Assembly: GCA_018499965.2 (NCBI GenBank)
Contig: JAHBAS020000006.1
Coordinates: forward strand, 31,559-95,558
Direction of reading: 5' to 3'
From: Candidatus Uhrbacteria bacterium
Lineage (GTDB): Bacteria > Patescibacteriota > Patescibacteriia > 2-12-FULL-60-25
DNA length: 64,000 nucleotides
Shown: piece after piece, positions 29,260 through 38,445 of the stretch
Numbering within the stretch: the first letter of the stretch is position 1
Layout: the number at the start of each line of letters is the position of its first letter
Translations under genes and position numbers: made by a program
The notes under the pieces: generated by a model
Told to the model about the DNA's origin: nothing
What the model saw: only the letters and a program-made list of their open reading frames with translations
The model's database searches: none

Positions 29260-30687
29260 ATGAACCCAGAGGGCACGTCATCTATGGATCCGGTTTCGGA
29301 TCCGATCGTTGATCCGTGGATCAATCAACCTGATTTTGATGATGGTGAAAACGACGTTGTCCTTGGTGCACGTCGTAAGGAGAATAATGACGAGCAAGGC
29401 GAAGGCCGTGAAGGAAACCGTCGTCGCAAGAAAGGCAAGAAAGGCAAGGGTGGAGGTGGAGGAAACGGCGGACAGAACCAAAATCAGGGTGGTGGAAAGA
29501 AGAATAAAAGTAAGAGTGGAGGAGGCGGAGGCGGTGATAAAGGAGCGAAAGAGTATGAGCGCTTTGCGCCGGTGGAGTTGTCTCAGACCGAGCTTGAAGC
29601 TGCGATCGCATCGGTCGTAGAAGATCCTTCATTGCGCGAGCCGGAAAAAGAAGAAATCGAAGAAGTTCCATCTGAGGTCGAAATTCAGAAGACGGCTTTT
29701 TTGCAAAAATGCGATGGAGTGCTTGCACATCGAGAGGCCTGGAAAGCCGAAGCTACAATTCTACGACAGAAGGATTCGCCCTCCATTGATGAGCAGCTTC
29801 GCAAAGAGAGACTTATGAAGCGTCTTACGCTCGTAATGTATTATGAGCGTTTTCAAAATGCCGTAAAAGAAATTGATGAATTAAAAGAGAAGCTGAAAGC
29901 GTTACAGGAAGAACAACGTCAGGACGCAATTCGTTTAAAGGCCATTTTGAAACATACGGAAGCGACTCAGGAAGAGCGAAAGAAAAGGGAAGATGCGGTC
30001 AAAGCAGCGCAGAAGGCGTTTGATATCGCAAAAGCTGCTTCAGAAGAGGCGCCAACGGAATTGAATAAAAGCGTAGATCAGTTAAATGCACAGGAAGCAT
30101 TGGATGCGGCAAAGGCCGATCAGGCTGCTTTGCAAGAGCTTCCAGAAAATTGGGAGCAGATACAGGCGGGTCTCGTGAGACGAATGAGGAATCGTACGGA
30201 AAGTATTGATGAAGGAAATGATACATTCGTAGATCTTACGGAAAAGCTTGAAAAAATGATGGGGGATCTCGCTATTGTTGAACATGAAGCTGGGAATTTG
30301 GCTGATCCTCAGGCTCCAGAGGGGGAGTCTGCGATTGGGGAACAGACGGCGGCTGATCGTGTCGCGGATCAAACGCTTCGTGTGGCGCGTGCGATGCGTC
30401 GAGGCACGGTCAAGGCGGCGAAAGTCGGAGGAAGGGTCGGATATATCGGTGGCATGGGAACGCTTGCCGTCGGCGCAGGTTTGCTTTCGATCCCGGGAAG
30501 ATTTGTCGCAACCCAGATGGAACGCTTGTACCATTTCGCCATGAATCCGTCCGTCTTCGGGAAAGGCGTGGATCGCATCAAGAAGTTCTATCAAGACGAG
30601 GGTCTATGGGATGGAACGAACGATGCCGTGAAATGGTTGCTCTTAGGTGATCCACAGAAGGAAGAAAAGAAGAAAGAGAAGAAATAG
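29260..30687 (+). CDS. Low-complexity Gly/Lys-rich plus coiled-coil protein
   Basis: RRRKKGKKGKGGGGGNGGQNQNQGGGKKNKSKSGGGGGG followed by long charged helices. The track start at 29233 lies inside the promoter. Confidence 0.6.
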   Translation: MNPEGTSSMDPVSDPIVDPWINQPDFDDGENDVVLGARRKENNDEQGEGREGNRRRKKGKKGKGGGGGNGGQNQNQGGGKKNKSKSGGGGGGDKGAKEYERFAPVELSQTELEAAIASVVEDPSLREPEKEEIEEVPSEVEIQKTAFLQKCDGVLAHREAWKAEATILRQKDSPSIDEQLRKERLMKRLTLVMYYERFQNAVKEIDELKEKLKALQEEQRQDAIRLKAILKHTEATQEERKKREDAVKAAQKAFDIAKAASEEAPTELNKSVDQLNAQEALDAAKADQAALQELPENWEQIQAGLVRRMRNRTESIDEGNDTFVDLTEKLEKMMGDLAIVEHEAGNLADPQAPEGESAIGEQTAADRVADQTLRVARAMRRGTVKAAKVGGRVGYIGGMGTLAVGAGLLSIPGRFVATQMERLYHFAMNPSVFGKGVDRIKKFYQDEGLWDGTNDAVKWLLLGDPQKEEKKKEKK

Positions 30688-30762
30688 TCAGGTCCGTAGG
30701 GGCGTCCCTACGTAAATAAAACACCCCGATGTCCATCAGGGTGTTTTTGATTCAGGTCTCGT

Positions 30763-32973
30763 CTATTCCTCTTCTTCTCGAACTCGGGTGTACTCGCAGG
30801 TTTCATTCGAGCATGAGATCTTCGTCTTTTTGGCGATAAGCGGCCATCCGCAGGTTGGGCACGGTTCGTCGCTCGGTTTGTCCCAGAAGGCCTGATCACA
30901 GGCTGGGTACTGGTTGCAGGCGTAAAATGTTTTGCCTTTCTTCGTTCGCTTTTCGATGATTTCGCCCTTCTTGCATTTTGGACAAATAACGCCGGTTTTC
31001 TTCTCGATGGATTTGATGTTCTTGCATTCCGGATAGCGCGAACAGGAAAGGAATGGGCCAAAACGTCCGATTTTCTTTACCATCGGTGCATCACACTTGT
31101 CGCATTTCTCGTCCGTCGGTTCCGGAGCGGCGAGTTCCGGAGCGCCTTTGACCGGTCGCGTGCGTTTGCATTCCGGGTAGCCGCTGCAAGCCAAGAATTT
31201 TCCAAAGCGTCCATGTTTGAGAATCATGGGTTTCCCACATTTGTCGCAGACTTCGCCTTCGGCTTCGGTCTGTGCTTCTGCGTCGAGTTCTTTGCCCTGC
31301 GCTTCGAGGTTCAAGTGGAACGGGCCGTAGAAGGCTTGGAGGAGGGGTTGCCACTCCATTTCTCCTTCCGCGATTTTATCGAGTGACGCTTCAAGCCGTG
31401 CGGTAAATTCTGGATCAACGATATTCGGGAAGCGTTTGACCAAGAGGTCGTTCACTTGTCCGGCGACCTCGGTCGGCGCGAGTCGTTTGCGCTCATCGCG
31501 TTCTACGTATCCGCGGTCAATGAGTGTAGAAATGGTACTCGCATACGTGGAAGGTCGACCAATGCCATCTTCTTCGAGTTTTTTCACGAGCGATGCATCG
31601 GAGAATCGTGCTGGCGGTTCCGTGAAGTGCTGCTTGCCTTCAACGCTGTCTGCGGTAATAGCATCGCCTTCGTGGAGTTCCGGGAGGAGTTTGTCTTTAT
31701 CCTGGTCCGGGTAGATCTTGAGGTATCCGTCAAAGACCACGTGTTGGCCCGTGGCGCGGAACGTGGCTTCGCCGCCCGTGATATCCACGGAGGTGGACAT
31801 CATGCGAGCCGCTTGCATTTGCGTGGCAACCGCACGCTGCCAGATGAGTCGATAGAGCTTTAAGAGACCAGCTTCGAGGTATGGGGCCACGAGATCTGGC
31901 GTTCGGGAAACGTCCGTTGGGCGAATGGCTTCGTGCGCTTCTTGCGCGCCTTTGCTCGAAGTCTTGTGCCGGCGTGGCGCATCAAGGACGTATTCTTTGC
32001 CGTAGGTTTGTTCGATGTGCGCCTTCGCTTCCGTTAAGAATTTTTCCGAAAGGTTTTGCGAGTCTGTTCGCATGTACGTGATCAAACCGATCTGGCCTTC
32101 ATTGCCGAGTTCAATACCTTCGTAGAGTTTTTGCGCAAGCGTCATCGTTTGCTTGGAGGTAAATCCAAGGCGCGTGTTCGCCGCCTGCTGCAATGTGGAT
32201 GTGGTGAACGGCGCCGGGGGATTGGAGGCTTTTTCTTTGGCGCTCACGTGCGTAATGCTCCAAGACGCATTTTTGAGCTGTTCAAGAATTTCATCTGCGC
32301 GCGTCTTCGTTCCGATTTCCAGCTTGTCGATCGTCTTTCCGTTTAAGGCGTGAAGTTTGGCTTCGAATGGATCAGAGGATCCGGATCGGAACAGGCCTTC
32401 GATGCTCCAATATTCTTGCGGCACGAAGGCGAGGATCTCGCGCTCGCGTTCCACGATTAGCCGGAGTGCCACGGATTGCACGCGTCCAGCTGAAAGTCCG
32501 CGACGAATCGTTCTCCAGAGAAGCGGGGAGAGTTCGTATCCGACTAAGCGGTCCAAGATGCGGCGTGCTTGCTGGGCGTCCACGAGTCGCAAATCGAGCG
32601 CACGCGGGTTTTCCATGGCATGCTCAATCGCTTCCTTGGTGATTTCGTGGAAAGTGATTCGTTTGCTCTCTTTGGGATCGATATCCAAAATATGCGCCAG
32701 GTGCCAGCTGATCGCTTCTCCTTCGCGGTCTTCATCCGTCGCGAATAAGACGGCTTTGGCCTTTTTTGCCGCGTTCTGCAATTCTTTGACTTTCGGTTTG
32801 CTCTTCGGCGGAATGATATACGTCGGTTCAAATCCGTGTTCAATGTCAACGCCGATTTTTGATTTTGGGAGATCACGCACATGGCCGAAGCTCGCCAGGA
32901 CGGTATAGCCCTTTCCGAGGTAACGTGCGATGGTTTTTGCCTTTGTTGGGGACTCAACGATAACGAGTTGCAT
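30763..32973 (-). CDS. topA: DNA topoisomerase I
   Basis: Toprim MQLVIVESPTKAKTIARYLGKGYTVLASFGHVRDLPKS; ATDEDREGEAISWHL; active-site GLITYMRTDS; three C-terminal CxxC zinc modules. Confidence 0.96.
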   Translation of the reverse strand: MQLVIVESPTKAKTIARYLGKGYTVLASFGHVRDLPKSKIGVDIEHGFEPTYIIPPKSKPKVKELQNAAKKAKAVLFATDEDREGEAISWHLAHILDIDPKESKRITFHEITKEAIEHAMENPRALDLRLVDAQQARRILDRLVGYELSPLLWRTIRRGLSAGRVQSVALRLIVEREREILAFVPQEYWSIEGLFRSGSSDPFEAKLHALNGKTIDKLEIGTKTRADEILEQLKNASWSITHVSAKEKASNPPAPFTTSTLQQAANTRLGFTSKQTMTLAQKLYEGIELGNEGQIGLITYMRTDSQNLSEKFLTEAKAHIEQTYGKEYVLDAPRRHKTSSKGAQEAHEAIRPTDVSRTPDLVAPYLEAGLLKLYRLIWQRAVATQMQAARMMSTSVDITGGEATFRATGQHVVFDGYLKIYPDQDKDKLLPELHEGDAITADSVEGKQHFTEPPARFSDASLVKKLEEDGIGRPSTYASTISTLIDRGYVERDERKRLAPTEVAGQVNDLLVKRFPNIVDPEFTARLEASLDKIAEGEMEWQPLLQAFYGPFHLNLEAQGKELDAEAQTEAEGEVCDKCGKPMILKHGRFGKFLACSGYPECKRTRPVKGAPELAAPEPTDEKCDKCDAPMVKKIGRFGPFLSCSRYPECKNIKSIEKKTGVICPKCKKGEIIEKRTKKGKTFYACNQYPACDQAFWDKPSDEPCPTCGWPLIAKKTKISCSNETCEYTRVREEEE

Positions 32974-33153
32974 GTTCGTAGAGGATACACGGTTTTAGGG
33001 GGATCCGTCGAATAGAGCGAAAAAAGCCCGTAAAACCATTAAACAATGTTCTTGGCCTATCATTTATATAGGACGGTGTCAAGGAGAGGGGGGGTAAAAG
33101 GGAGAGGGTAGAGGGTGGTGGAATACGTAATCCCAATCCATCCCTTCTTGCCT

Positions 33154-34278
33154 TCACCATTCCCTCTTCCCATACACCCCCGGCTCTTCCTGAACGACGC
33201 GGCCTTTGATTTCAAGGATGCTTAAAAGACTGCCGATTTCACTTGGGGATTGGTTGGAGAGACGAACGAGATCATCGGCGGATCTTGGTTCGGTGAGAAA
33301 ATGCAGGAGGGCGGATTCGGCCTCGGTCATGGGGAATTGGATACGAGACGTTGAAATGCGGGCGGCATGTTCGGCGTGACGCACGCCAATGGCTTGCCAG
33401 ATATCGTCTACGCAGGTGCAGGGCGTTGCACCGTCTTTGATAAGTTGATTCGTGCCTTGTGAGGCTTCCGACCAAATGGACCCCGGAACCGCAAGGACAT
33501 CCCTTCCTTGTTCAAGGGCGAGTTTTGCGGTCGTGAGCGCGCCGGATTGTCGACCGGCTTCGATCACGATCGTGGCATCGGCAAGCCCGGAGATGAGGCG
33601 ATTGCGATGGAGGTAAAGATAGGGAAGTGTTGGTGTTCGCGGAGCATGCTCGGAAAGAACCGTTCCTTGGGCATCAAGGATTTCATGAGCGAGCTTTACG
33701 TGCGATTGCGGCATGATCGACGTATCAGAGACGCCGCTGGGAACTACGGCAATCGTTTGAATATCGCAAGAGAGTGCTGCGCGATGCGCACAAGCATCAA
33801 TGCCGAACGCGAGGCCTGAGATAACGGTTGCTTGGCTGGCTTGAAGTTGTTGAACGAGGGTTTCCGCGCATCGTTTGCCGTAACTCGTCATGCCGCGCGT
33901 TCCAATCACAGCAATGCGTAATCCGTCGTGAGGAATGGCTCCGCGTACGAAGATCGCGGCCGGAGGATCCGGAATGGTTTTTAGGGCTCGCGGAAAGTCG
34001 GGATCTTCCGGTAAAAGAAAGGTAATGCCTTGTTCTTCGAGTTCGCGGAATTCTCCTTCCAGATCCGTGTGGACGCTCGCTGAGAGGCTTTTGCATTGCT
34101 TGTCGGATAGTCGCGTTTCTCGCCAAGCGTCTTGCGATGTCAGGAAGTCGGAAATATGAGCCCCGGCAAATTTACGGATGCGGTGAATGGTCTGTGCGCC
34201 GCATTCCCATGCGCGAACGAGTTGGTAGATGGCGAGGCGCTCTCGGGTCCAGGAATGGGGTTGAGAAGGGATGGTCAT
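33154..34278 (-). CDS. dprA: DNA processing protein DprA
   Basis: LRIAVIGTRGMTSYGKRCAETL, ATVISGLAFGIDACAHRAAL, IEAGRQSGALTTAKLALEQGRDVLAVPGSIWSEASQGTNQLIKDGA. Confidence 0.93.
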   Translation of the reverse strand: MTIPSQPHSWTRERLAIYQLVRAWECGAQTIHRIRKFAGAHISDFLTSQDAWRETRLSDKQCKSLSASVHTDLEGEFRELEEQGITFLLPEDPDFPRALKTIPDPPAAIFVRGAIPHDGLRIAVIGTRGMTSYGKRCAETLVQQLQASQATVISGLAFGIDACAHRAALSCDIQTIAVVPSGVSDTSIMPQSHVKLAHEILDAQGTVLSEHAPRTPTLPYLYLHRNRLISGLADATIVIEAGRQSGALTTAKLALEQGRDVLAVPGSIWSEASQGTNQLIKDGATPCTCVDDIWQAIGVRHAEHAARISTSRIQFPMTEAESALLHFLTEPRSADDLVRLSNQSPSEIGSLLSILEIKGRVVQEEPGVYGKREW

Positions 34279-34425
34279 AGACTTGACGAAGAAAGGGGGT
34301 TTTGATAAGACAAGGGTATTCAAAAGCGCCTTACCTACTGTTCACGTAAGACTTCACCCGGGATTGCCCCTCCAGCTCGGGAATAACAGGTCTAGCGTGG
34401 GCAGTATGAAGGGCGTTTTTTTGTT

Positions 34426-34462
34426 AAGTCCGTAGGATCGTAGGTTCGTGTGTCCGTAGGTC
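34426..34462. repeat. Dispersed CCTACGGAC repeat, copy 2 (inverted)
   Basis: Reverse complement GACCTACGGACACACGAACCTACGATCCTACGGACTT. Confidence 0.75.
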
Positions 34463-34525
34463 GAAAGGCAAGTTGATAAGGGCCCTTCAGGAATCGACAC
34501 TCTGGGACTTGATTTATGCCTATTA

Positions 34526-34555
34526 AAAAAACATCCGCTAGGCGGATGTTTTTTC
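34526..34555 (-). terminator. Terminator overlapping the 3' end of pth
   Basis: AAAAAACATCCGC-TAG-GCGGATGTTTTTT. Confidence 0.7.
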
Positions 34556-35107
34556 TTTCTTGTTCCAGGCATTTGCGGCTTTTGTTATGCCCCCTTCTAT
34601 CCAGTCTCGCATTCCAGCGATCATGTCAAGGGGTTTTGGGAGGTCTTTTGTGGATAGACGGGCCAGAACCCAGTTTTCCGTAGCCATGGGCGTTAGCGGT
34701 TTGCCGATGCCGAGCCGTAATCGGGCGATGCTCTTTGATCCGAGTTTTTGCTGGATGTCTTTGATGCCATTGTGTCCGGCTGCGCTCCCTTGCGCCATGA
34801 ATTTCATGCGCCCGGTTTCAATATCCATATCATCATGGACGATCAGGACATTTTCGAGATCAATACCGTAGAACGATATGAGCGCTTGCACGGCGTCGCC
34901 AGACAAATTCATGAACGTGAGTGGCTTCGCCAAGAGAATCTTCTCTCCATCGTGTTGGAACGAAGCGATTTCCGCATGTCGTTTTCGATCCGTTTTCCAT
35001 GAAGCGTCCTCTTTTTTTGCAAGGGCATCAACGGCAAGAAAGCCCGCATTATGCCGCGTTCGTTCATACGAAGTTCCTGGATTACCAAGTCCGACGATGA
35101 GTTTCAT
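34538..35107 (-). CDS. pth: Peptidyl-tRNA hydrolase
   Basis: MKLIVGLGNPGTSYERTRHNAGFLAVDALA; KPLTFMNLSGDAVQ; HDDMDIETGRMKFMAQGSAAGHNGIKDI. Confidence 0.95.
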   Translation of the reverse strand: MKLIVGLGNPGTSYERTRHNAGFLAVDALAKKEDASWKTDRKRHAEIASFQHDGEKILLAKPLTFMNLSGDAVQALISFYGIDLENVLIVHDDMDIETGRMKFMAQGSAAGHNGIKDIQQKLGSKSIARLRLGIGKPLTPMATENWVLARLSTKDLPKPLDMIAGMRDWIEGGITKAANAWNKKEKTSA

Positions 35108-35181
35108 AGGTGAGGGTAGTGGGGAGAGGGTAGCGGGGAGAGGGTAGCGGGGAACGTTTTCGTGTCTAGCTCTTCTCTTTT

Positions 35182-36732
35182 CTAGAAGCTAGCGGCTTTC
35201 TTGCGGCGACGGGCGATGCCTCGGATGTGGGATTTTACTTTTGCGGGAGCGGCCTTTTTCTTTTTCGGTGCGTCGTACTCGGTTTCAATGCCTGGGCCTT
35301 TGAGATTCCATTCACGTTCGGATTTCGCCATCGGCACGTTCGCGGCGCGAACGTCGATCGGCGTGCCTTCGAATCCGTATTTTTCACGCACGCGACGCTC
35401 AAGGAATTTCAACCAGCTTCCGTGGAGCGTTTCCTTTTCTCCGCGAACTGTCACGAGGAAAGTTGGAGGCGCGGTATTCGTTTGCGCCATGTCGTGGATA
35501 TGCGGCGACTTTGGTCCAAGTACCTGGAGCGGTTTTTTCTGTTTGATCACGCTCTTGAGGAGTCGGTTGATGGCGTTATAGTCGATCTTGCGATAGCGCT
35601 CCTGTTGGATTTTGATCGCGGCATCGAGAATATCCGTGGTGCGACGATTCTTCTTTGCGGAAACGAAGATGATCGGCGCCCAAGCGAGGAAAGGGAAAAT
35701 CGTTCGTAATCGAGCTTCGGCTTCTGTGGCGCTTCGCGTAGTCTTTTCTTCCACGAGATCCCATTTGTTCGCGACGATGATCAATCCTTTGCGTTCTTCT
35801 TTCATCATGCCGCCGAGTTCCTTGTCTGCGCCCATCGGATCTATCGTGGCGTCTAATACGAGAACGGCGATATCCGCGCGATCGAGTGCGCCTTGGTTGC
35901 GGTCGATAGCTTCGTGTTCGATGTCGTCTTTGATGCGTGCACGCTTTCGCATGCCCGCGGTGTCAACCAAAATGATTTCGCGGCCGTTGTAGGTGAGCTG
36001 CGTGTCTTGCGGTTCGCGCGTCGTATGCGGACGGTCAGCGACGATGACGCGTTTTTCACCGAGGATCGCATTCACGAGCGAAGATTTTCCAACATTCGTT
36101 CGTCCCATGATGACGACGCGAATCGGACCATCCGGACCGCTTTCCCGTCGGGATTCGCGTGTTGGACCACGGACTTTTTTTCTGGCGACTTCAAGTTCTC
36201 GCCCGGCCTTTTCGAGCGCTTCAAAAATAGCGTCAAGGAGATCTCCCACGCCTTTTCCTGTTGCAGCGCTGATCGGCATGGGTTCACCCAAGCCCAAGCC
36301 GTACACGCCACTTCCCGGAAGTTCGGAGATGTCGCGAGCATTGTCAGCTTTGTTCGCAGCGAGGATAATCGGCTTCTTGGATTTGCGAAGTTCTTTGGCG
36401 AGCGTACGATCTTCTTCGAGAATGCCAACTTTCGTATCGATCAAAAATACAATGGCATCAGCCTCCTTCATGGCGATATCCACCTGTTCGCGGATGCCGC
36501 GACCAACGTCGTTGTCTTCAACGTCCACGCCGCCCGTGTCGATGAACTGGAACTCCATGCCACGCCAGACCGCGGTTTCGATGTTGCGATCACGCGTGGT
36601 ATGCGGGGTATCGGAAATAATGGCGCGTCGTCCTTCGACAATGCGATTCCAGAGTGTGGATTTTCCGACGTTTGCACGACCGACGATCGCGATAACGGGG
36701 AGCGAGGAACGGGTAACCTGTGGGCGAGTCAT
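35182..36732 (-). CDS. der: Ribosome biogenesis GTPase Der (EngA)
   Basis: Two G domains: AIVGRANVGKSTLWNRI and VIMGRTNVGKSSLVNAILGEKRVIV; KH-like C-terminus. Confidence 0.95.
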   Translation of the reverse strand: MTRPQVTRSSLPVIAIVGRANVGKSTLWNRIVEGRRAIISDTPHTTRDRNIETAVWRGMEFQFIDTGGVDVEDNDVGRGIREQVDIAMKEADAIVFLIDTKVGILEEDRTLAKELRKSKKPIILAANKADNARDISELPGSGVYGLGLGEPMPISAATGKGVGDLLDAIFEALEKAGRELEVARKKVRGPTRESRRESGPDGPIRVVIMGRTNVGKSSLVNAILGEKRVIVADRPHTTREPQDTQLTYNGREIILVDTAGMRKRARIKDDIEHEAIDRNQGALDRADIAVLVLDATIDPMGADKELGGMMKEERKGLIIVANKWDLVEEKTTRSATEAEARLRTIFPFLAWAPIIFVSAKKNRRTTDILDAAIKIQQERYRKIDYNAINRLLKSVIKQKKPLQVLGPKSPHIHDMAQTNTAPPTFLVTVRGEKETLHGSWLKFLERRVREKYGFEGTPIDVRAANVPMAKSEREWNLKGPGIETEYDAPKKKKAAPAKVKSHIRGIARRRKKAASF

Positions 36733-36769
36733 AGAGGAGGGGATGCGCTCCGCGCATCATGGATAGTCG

Positions 36770-38287
36770 TTAGAATTGCGTTTGGGCGTTTTCACCTAAG
36801 ATCACGAGAAAATCAGTTTGGCTGGCATCGGCTGCATGCTGTTCGTATGGCGTACTCGTGGTTGAGTCGGAGGTTGATGTTGCACTGGTCGTAACGGTTG
36901 CGTTGAGTTCCGTGCGAAGCTTGGCGAGCTCGTTCGCCTTTGCGCCTTGCGTGAGATCGATGATCATCGTTTGTTTGTAATCTCGGCGCGTGGCATTCCC
37001 GACCGTTTCGACGAGATAACCTTTGGTGCGAAGTTCTTCGGATGCCCGGGAGGCGAGTCCGGTGATGAGTGTCCCGTTACGCACCTCGAGTCGAACCGGT
37101 GTGGTCGCCTTTGTTCCAATGTCCGCACCGTCTTCACCGAATGGATGCTGGGCGATGTCTTGGATTTGAGACCAGTCAGGTTTCTTCGGGAAAAGCATGT
37201 ATGCGCCATTGACCATCTGCGACGTGAGTTCGCCATTTCCGGCATTCGTGAGCACGCGCATGGTGATCTGATCCGATGAGAAATTTTTAAGCAGAGGGGC
37301 GAGCTTGATCATGTCCCATGGCGTGAGATCGGTTTGGAGGTTGGAAGAGATGGCCTGATACAACTTGGTGAGCTTGGATGGATTCGCGATCGTTCCCATG
37401 GAAAGGAGTTTTTCTTTGACCGCAATCATGATGATTTGCTGACGGCGTGATCGTGCGAAGTCGCTGCCTTCACCATTGTTTCCGTGGCGTGATCGTGCGT
37501 ACATGAGCGCTCGCTGACCATCCATGTGCTCTTTGCCTTCCTTGAAGGAAATGGTTTGCCATTTCTCGTCTTCTGTTGGGTACTCGTAATCCGTAAATGA
37601 TTTTTCTACGTTTACATCAATGCCATCAATCGCATCGATGAGATCAACGAATGCGTTGAAATTGATTTTGACCGCATGATCAATCGTAATACCGAGAAGT
37701 TCTTCGAATGCATCCGCGGTTTCACGAGCGCCTTGTCCGGGATTCGACTGTTCAGCGTAGGCATTGACCGAATTGATCTTGATAAACTTGCCGCCACCAA
37801 GTGGGTAGGCGAGGTCGCGCGGCATGGACATGATGCCAATGCGATGCGTTTTGAGATCTGCGGTCGCGATGAGGATAGTGTCTGCGAGTTCTGGTCCGGA
37901 GTGTCCGGTGCCCCCAACGCCCATAATGAGGAAGGTAAGGCGATCGTCGGCAATGGCCTCCGTGGTTCCGGCAACCGGCGTGCCCCAGGCGAGTCTGCGA
38001 ATATCTGCGATGATCGGGAGATTGCCAACTTCATCAAGCACGCTCGTTCCATGCGTTGCGGCTCGATAGGAGGCTCCTGCGCCAACAGCCGCCAAAACCC
38101 CAACGGAAACGGCAAAAATGACCGCGATGAACGCGGTTGTTCGGCGGGCTTTTCGTTCAGCGTCTCCACCCAAGAGATCAACCTTGATTCCGTGCATGTT
38201 TCGTTCGTGAGTGTAGCCTGAAATGGAGCGATCGGCAAGGTGGGGAGGAGCGGTCGGTTGATTGGATGAAATACGTTTTCTAAACAT
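36770..38287 (-). CDS. LytR-CpsA-Psr (LCP) family protein
   Basis: TM anchor; DTILIATADLKTHRIGIMSMPRDLAYPL; ALMYARSRHGNNGEGSDFARSRRQQ; LytR_C-like tail. Confidence 0.88.
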   Translation of the reverse strand: MFRKRISSNQPTAPPHLADRSISGYTHERNMHGIKVDLLGGDAERKARRTTAFIAVIFAVSVGVLAAVGAGASYRAATHGTSVLDEVGNLPIIADIRRLAWGTPVAGTTEAIADDRLTFLIMGVGGTGHSGPELADTILIATADLKTHRIGIMSMPRDLAYPLGGGKFIKINSVNAYAEQSNPGQGARETADAFEELLGITIDHAVKINFNAFVDLIDAIDGIDVNVEKSFTDYEYPTEDEKWQTISFKEGKEHMDGQRALMYARSRHGNNGEGSDFARSRRQQIIMIAVKEKLLSMGTIANPSKLTKLYQAISSNLQTDLTPWDMIKLAPLLKNFSSDQITMRVLTNAGNGELTSQMVNGAYMLFPKKPDWSQIQDIAQHPFGEDGADIGTKATTPVRLEVRNGTLITGLASRASEELRTKGYLVETVGNATRRDYKQTMIIDLTQGAKANELAKLRTELNATVTTSATSTSDSTTSTPYEQHAADASQTDFLVILGENAQTQF

Positions 38288-38445
38288 GGCGAACGGTCTA
38301 CAGCTTACAGTCAAGCGTCTTTATGTTTTTCGCCGTCAGCCGTAGACCGTTCGCCGTAAGTCGCATGAGGGGAATATTTTTTAAAGCCCCTCCGCACGAG
38401 CGGGTCATCATCCCTCCCTCTGGCTTTTCAAATGTGGTATCCTAA

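Noticed and set aside
33070-33125. G/A-rich tract near dprA and GAGAGGGTAGCGGG repeats at 35106-35150
   Set aside because: Short purine-rich intergenic tracts; similarity is mainly compositional.
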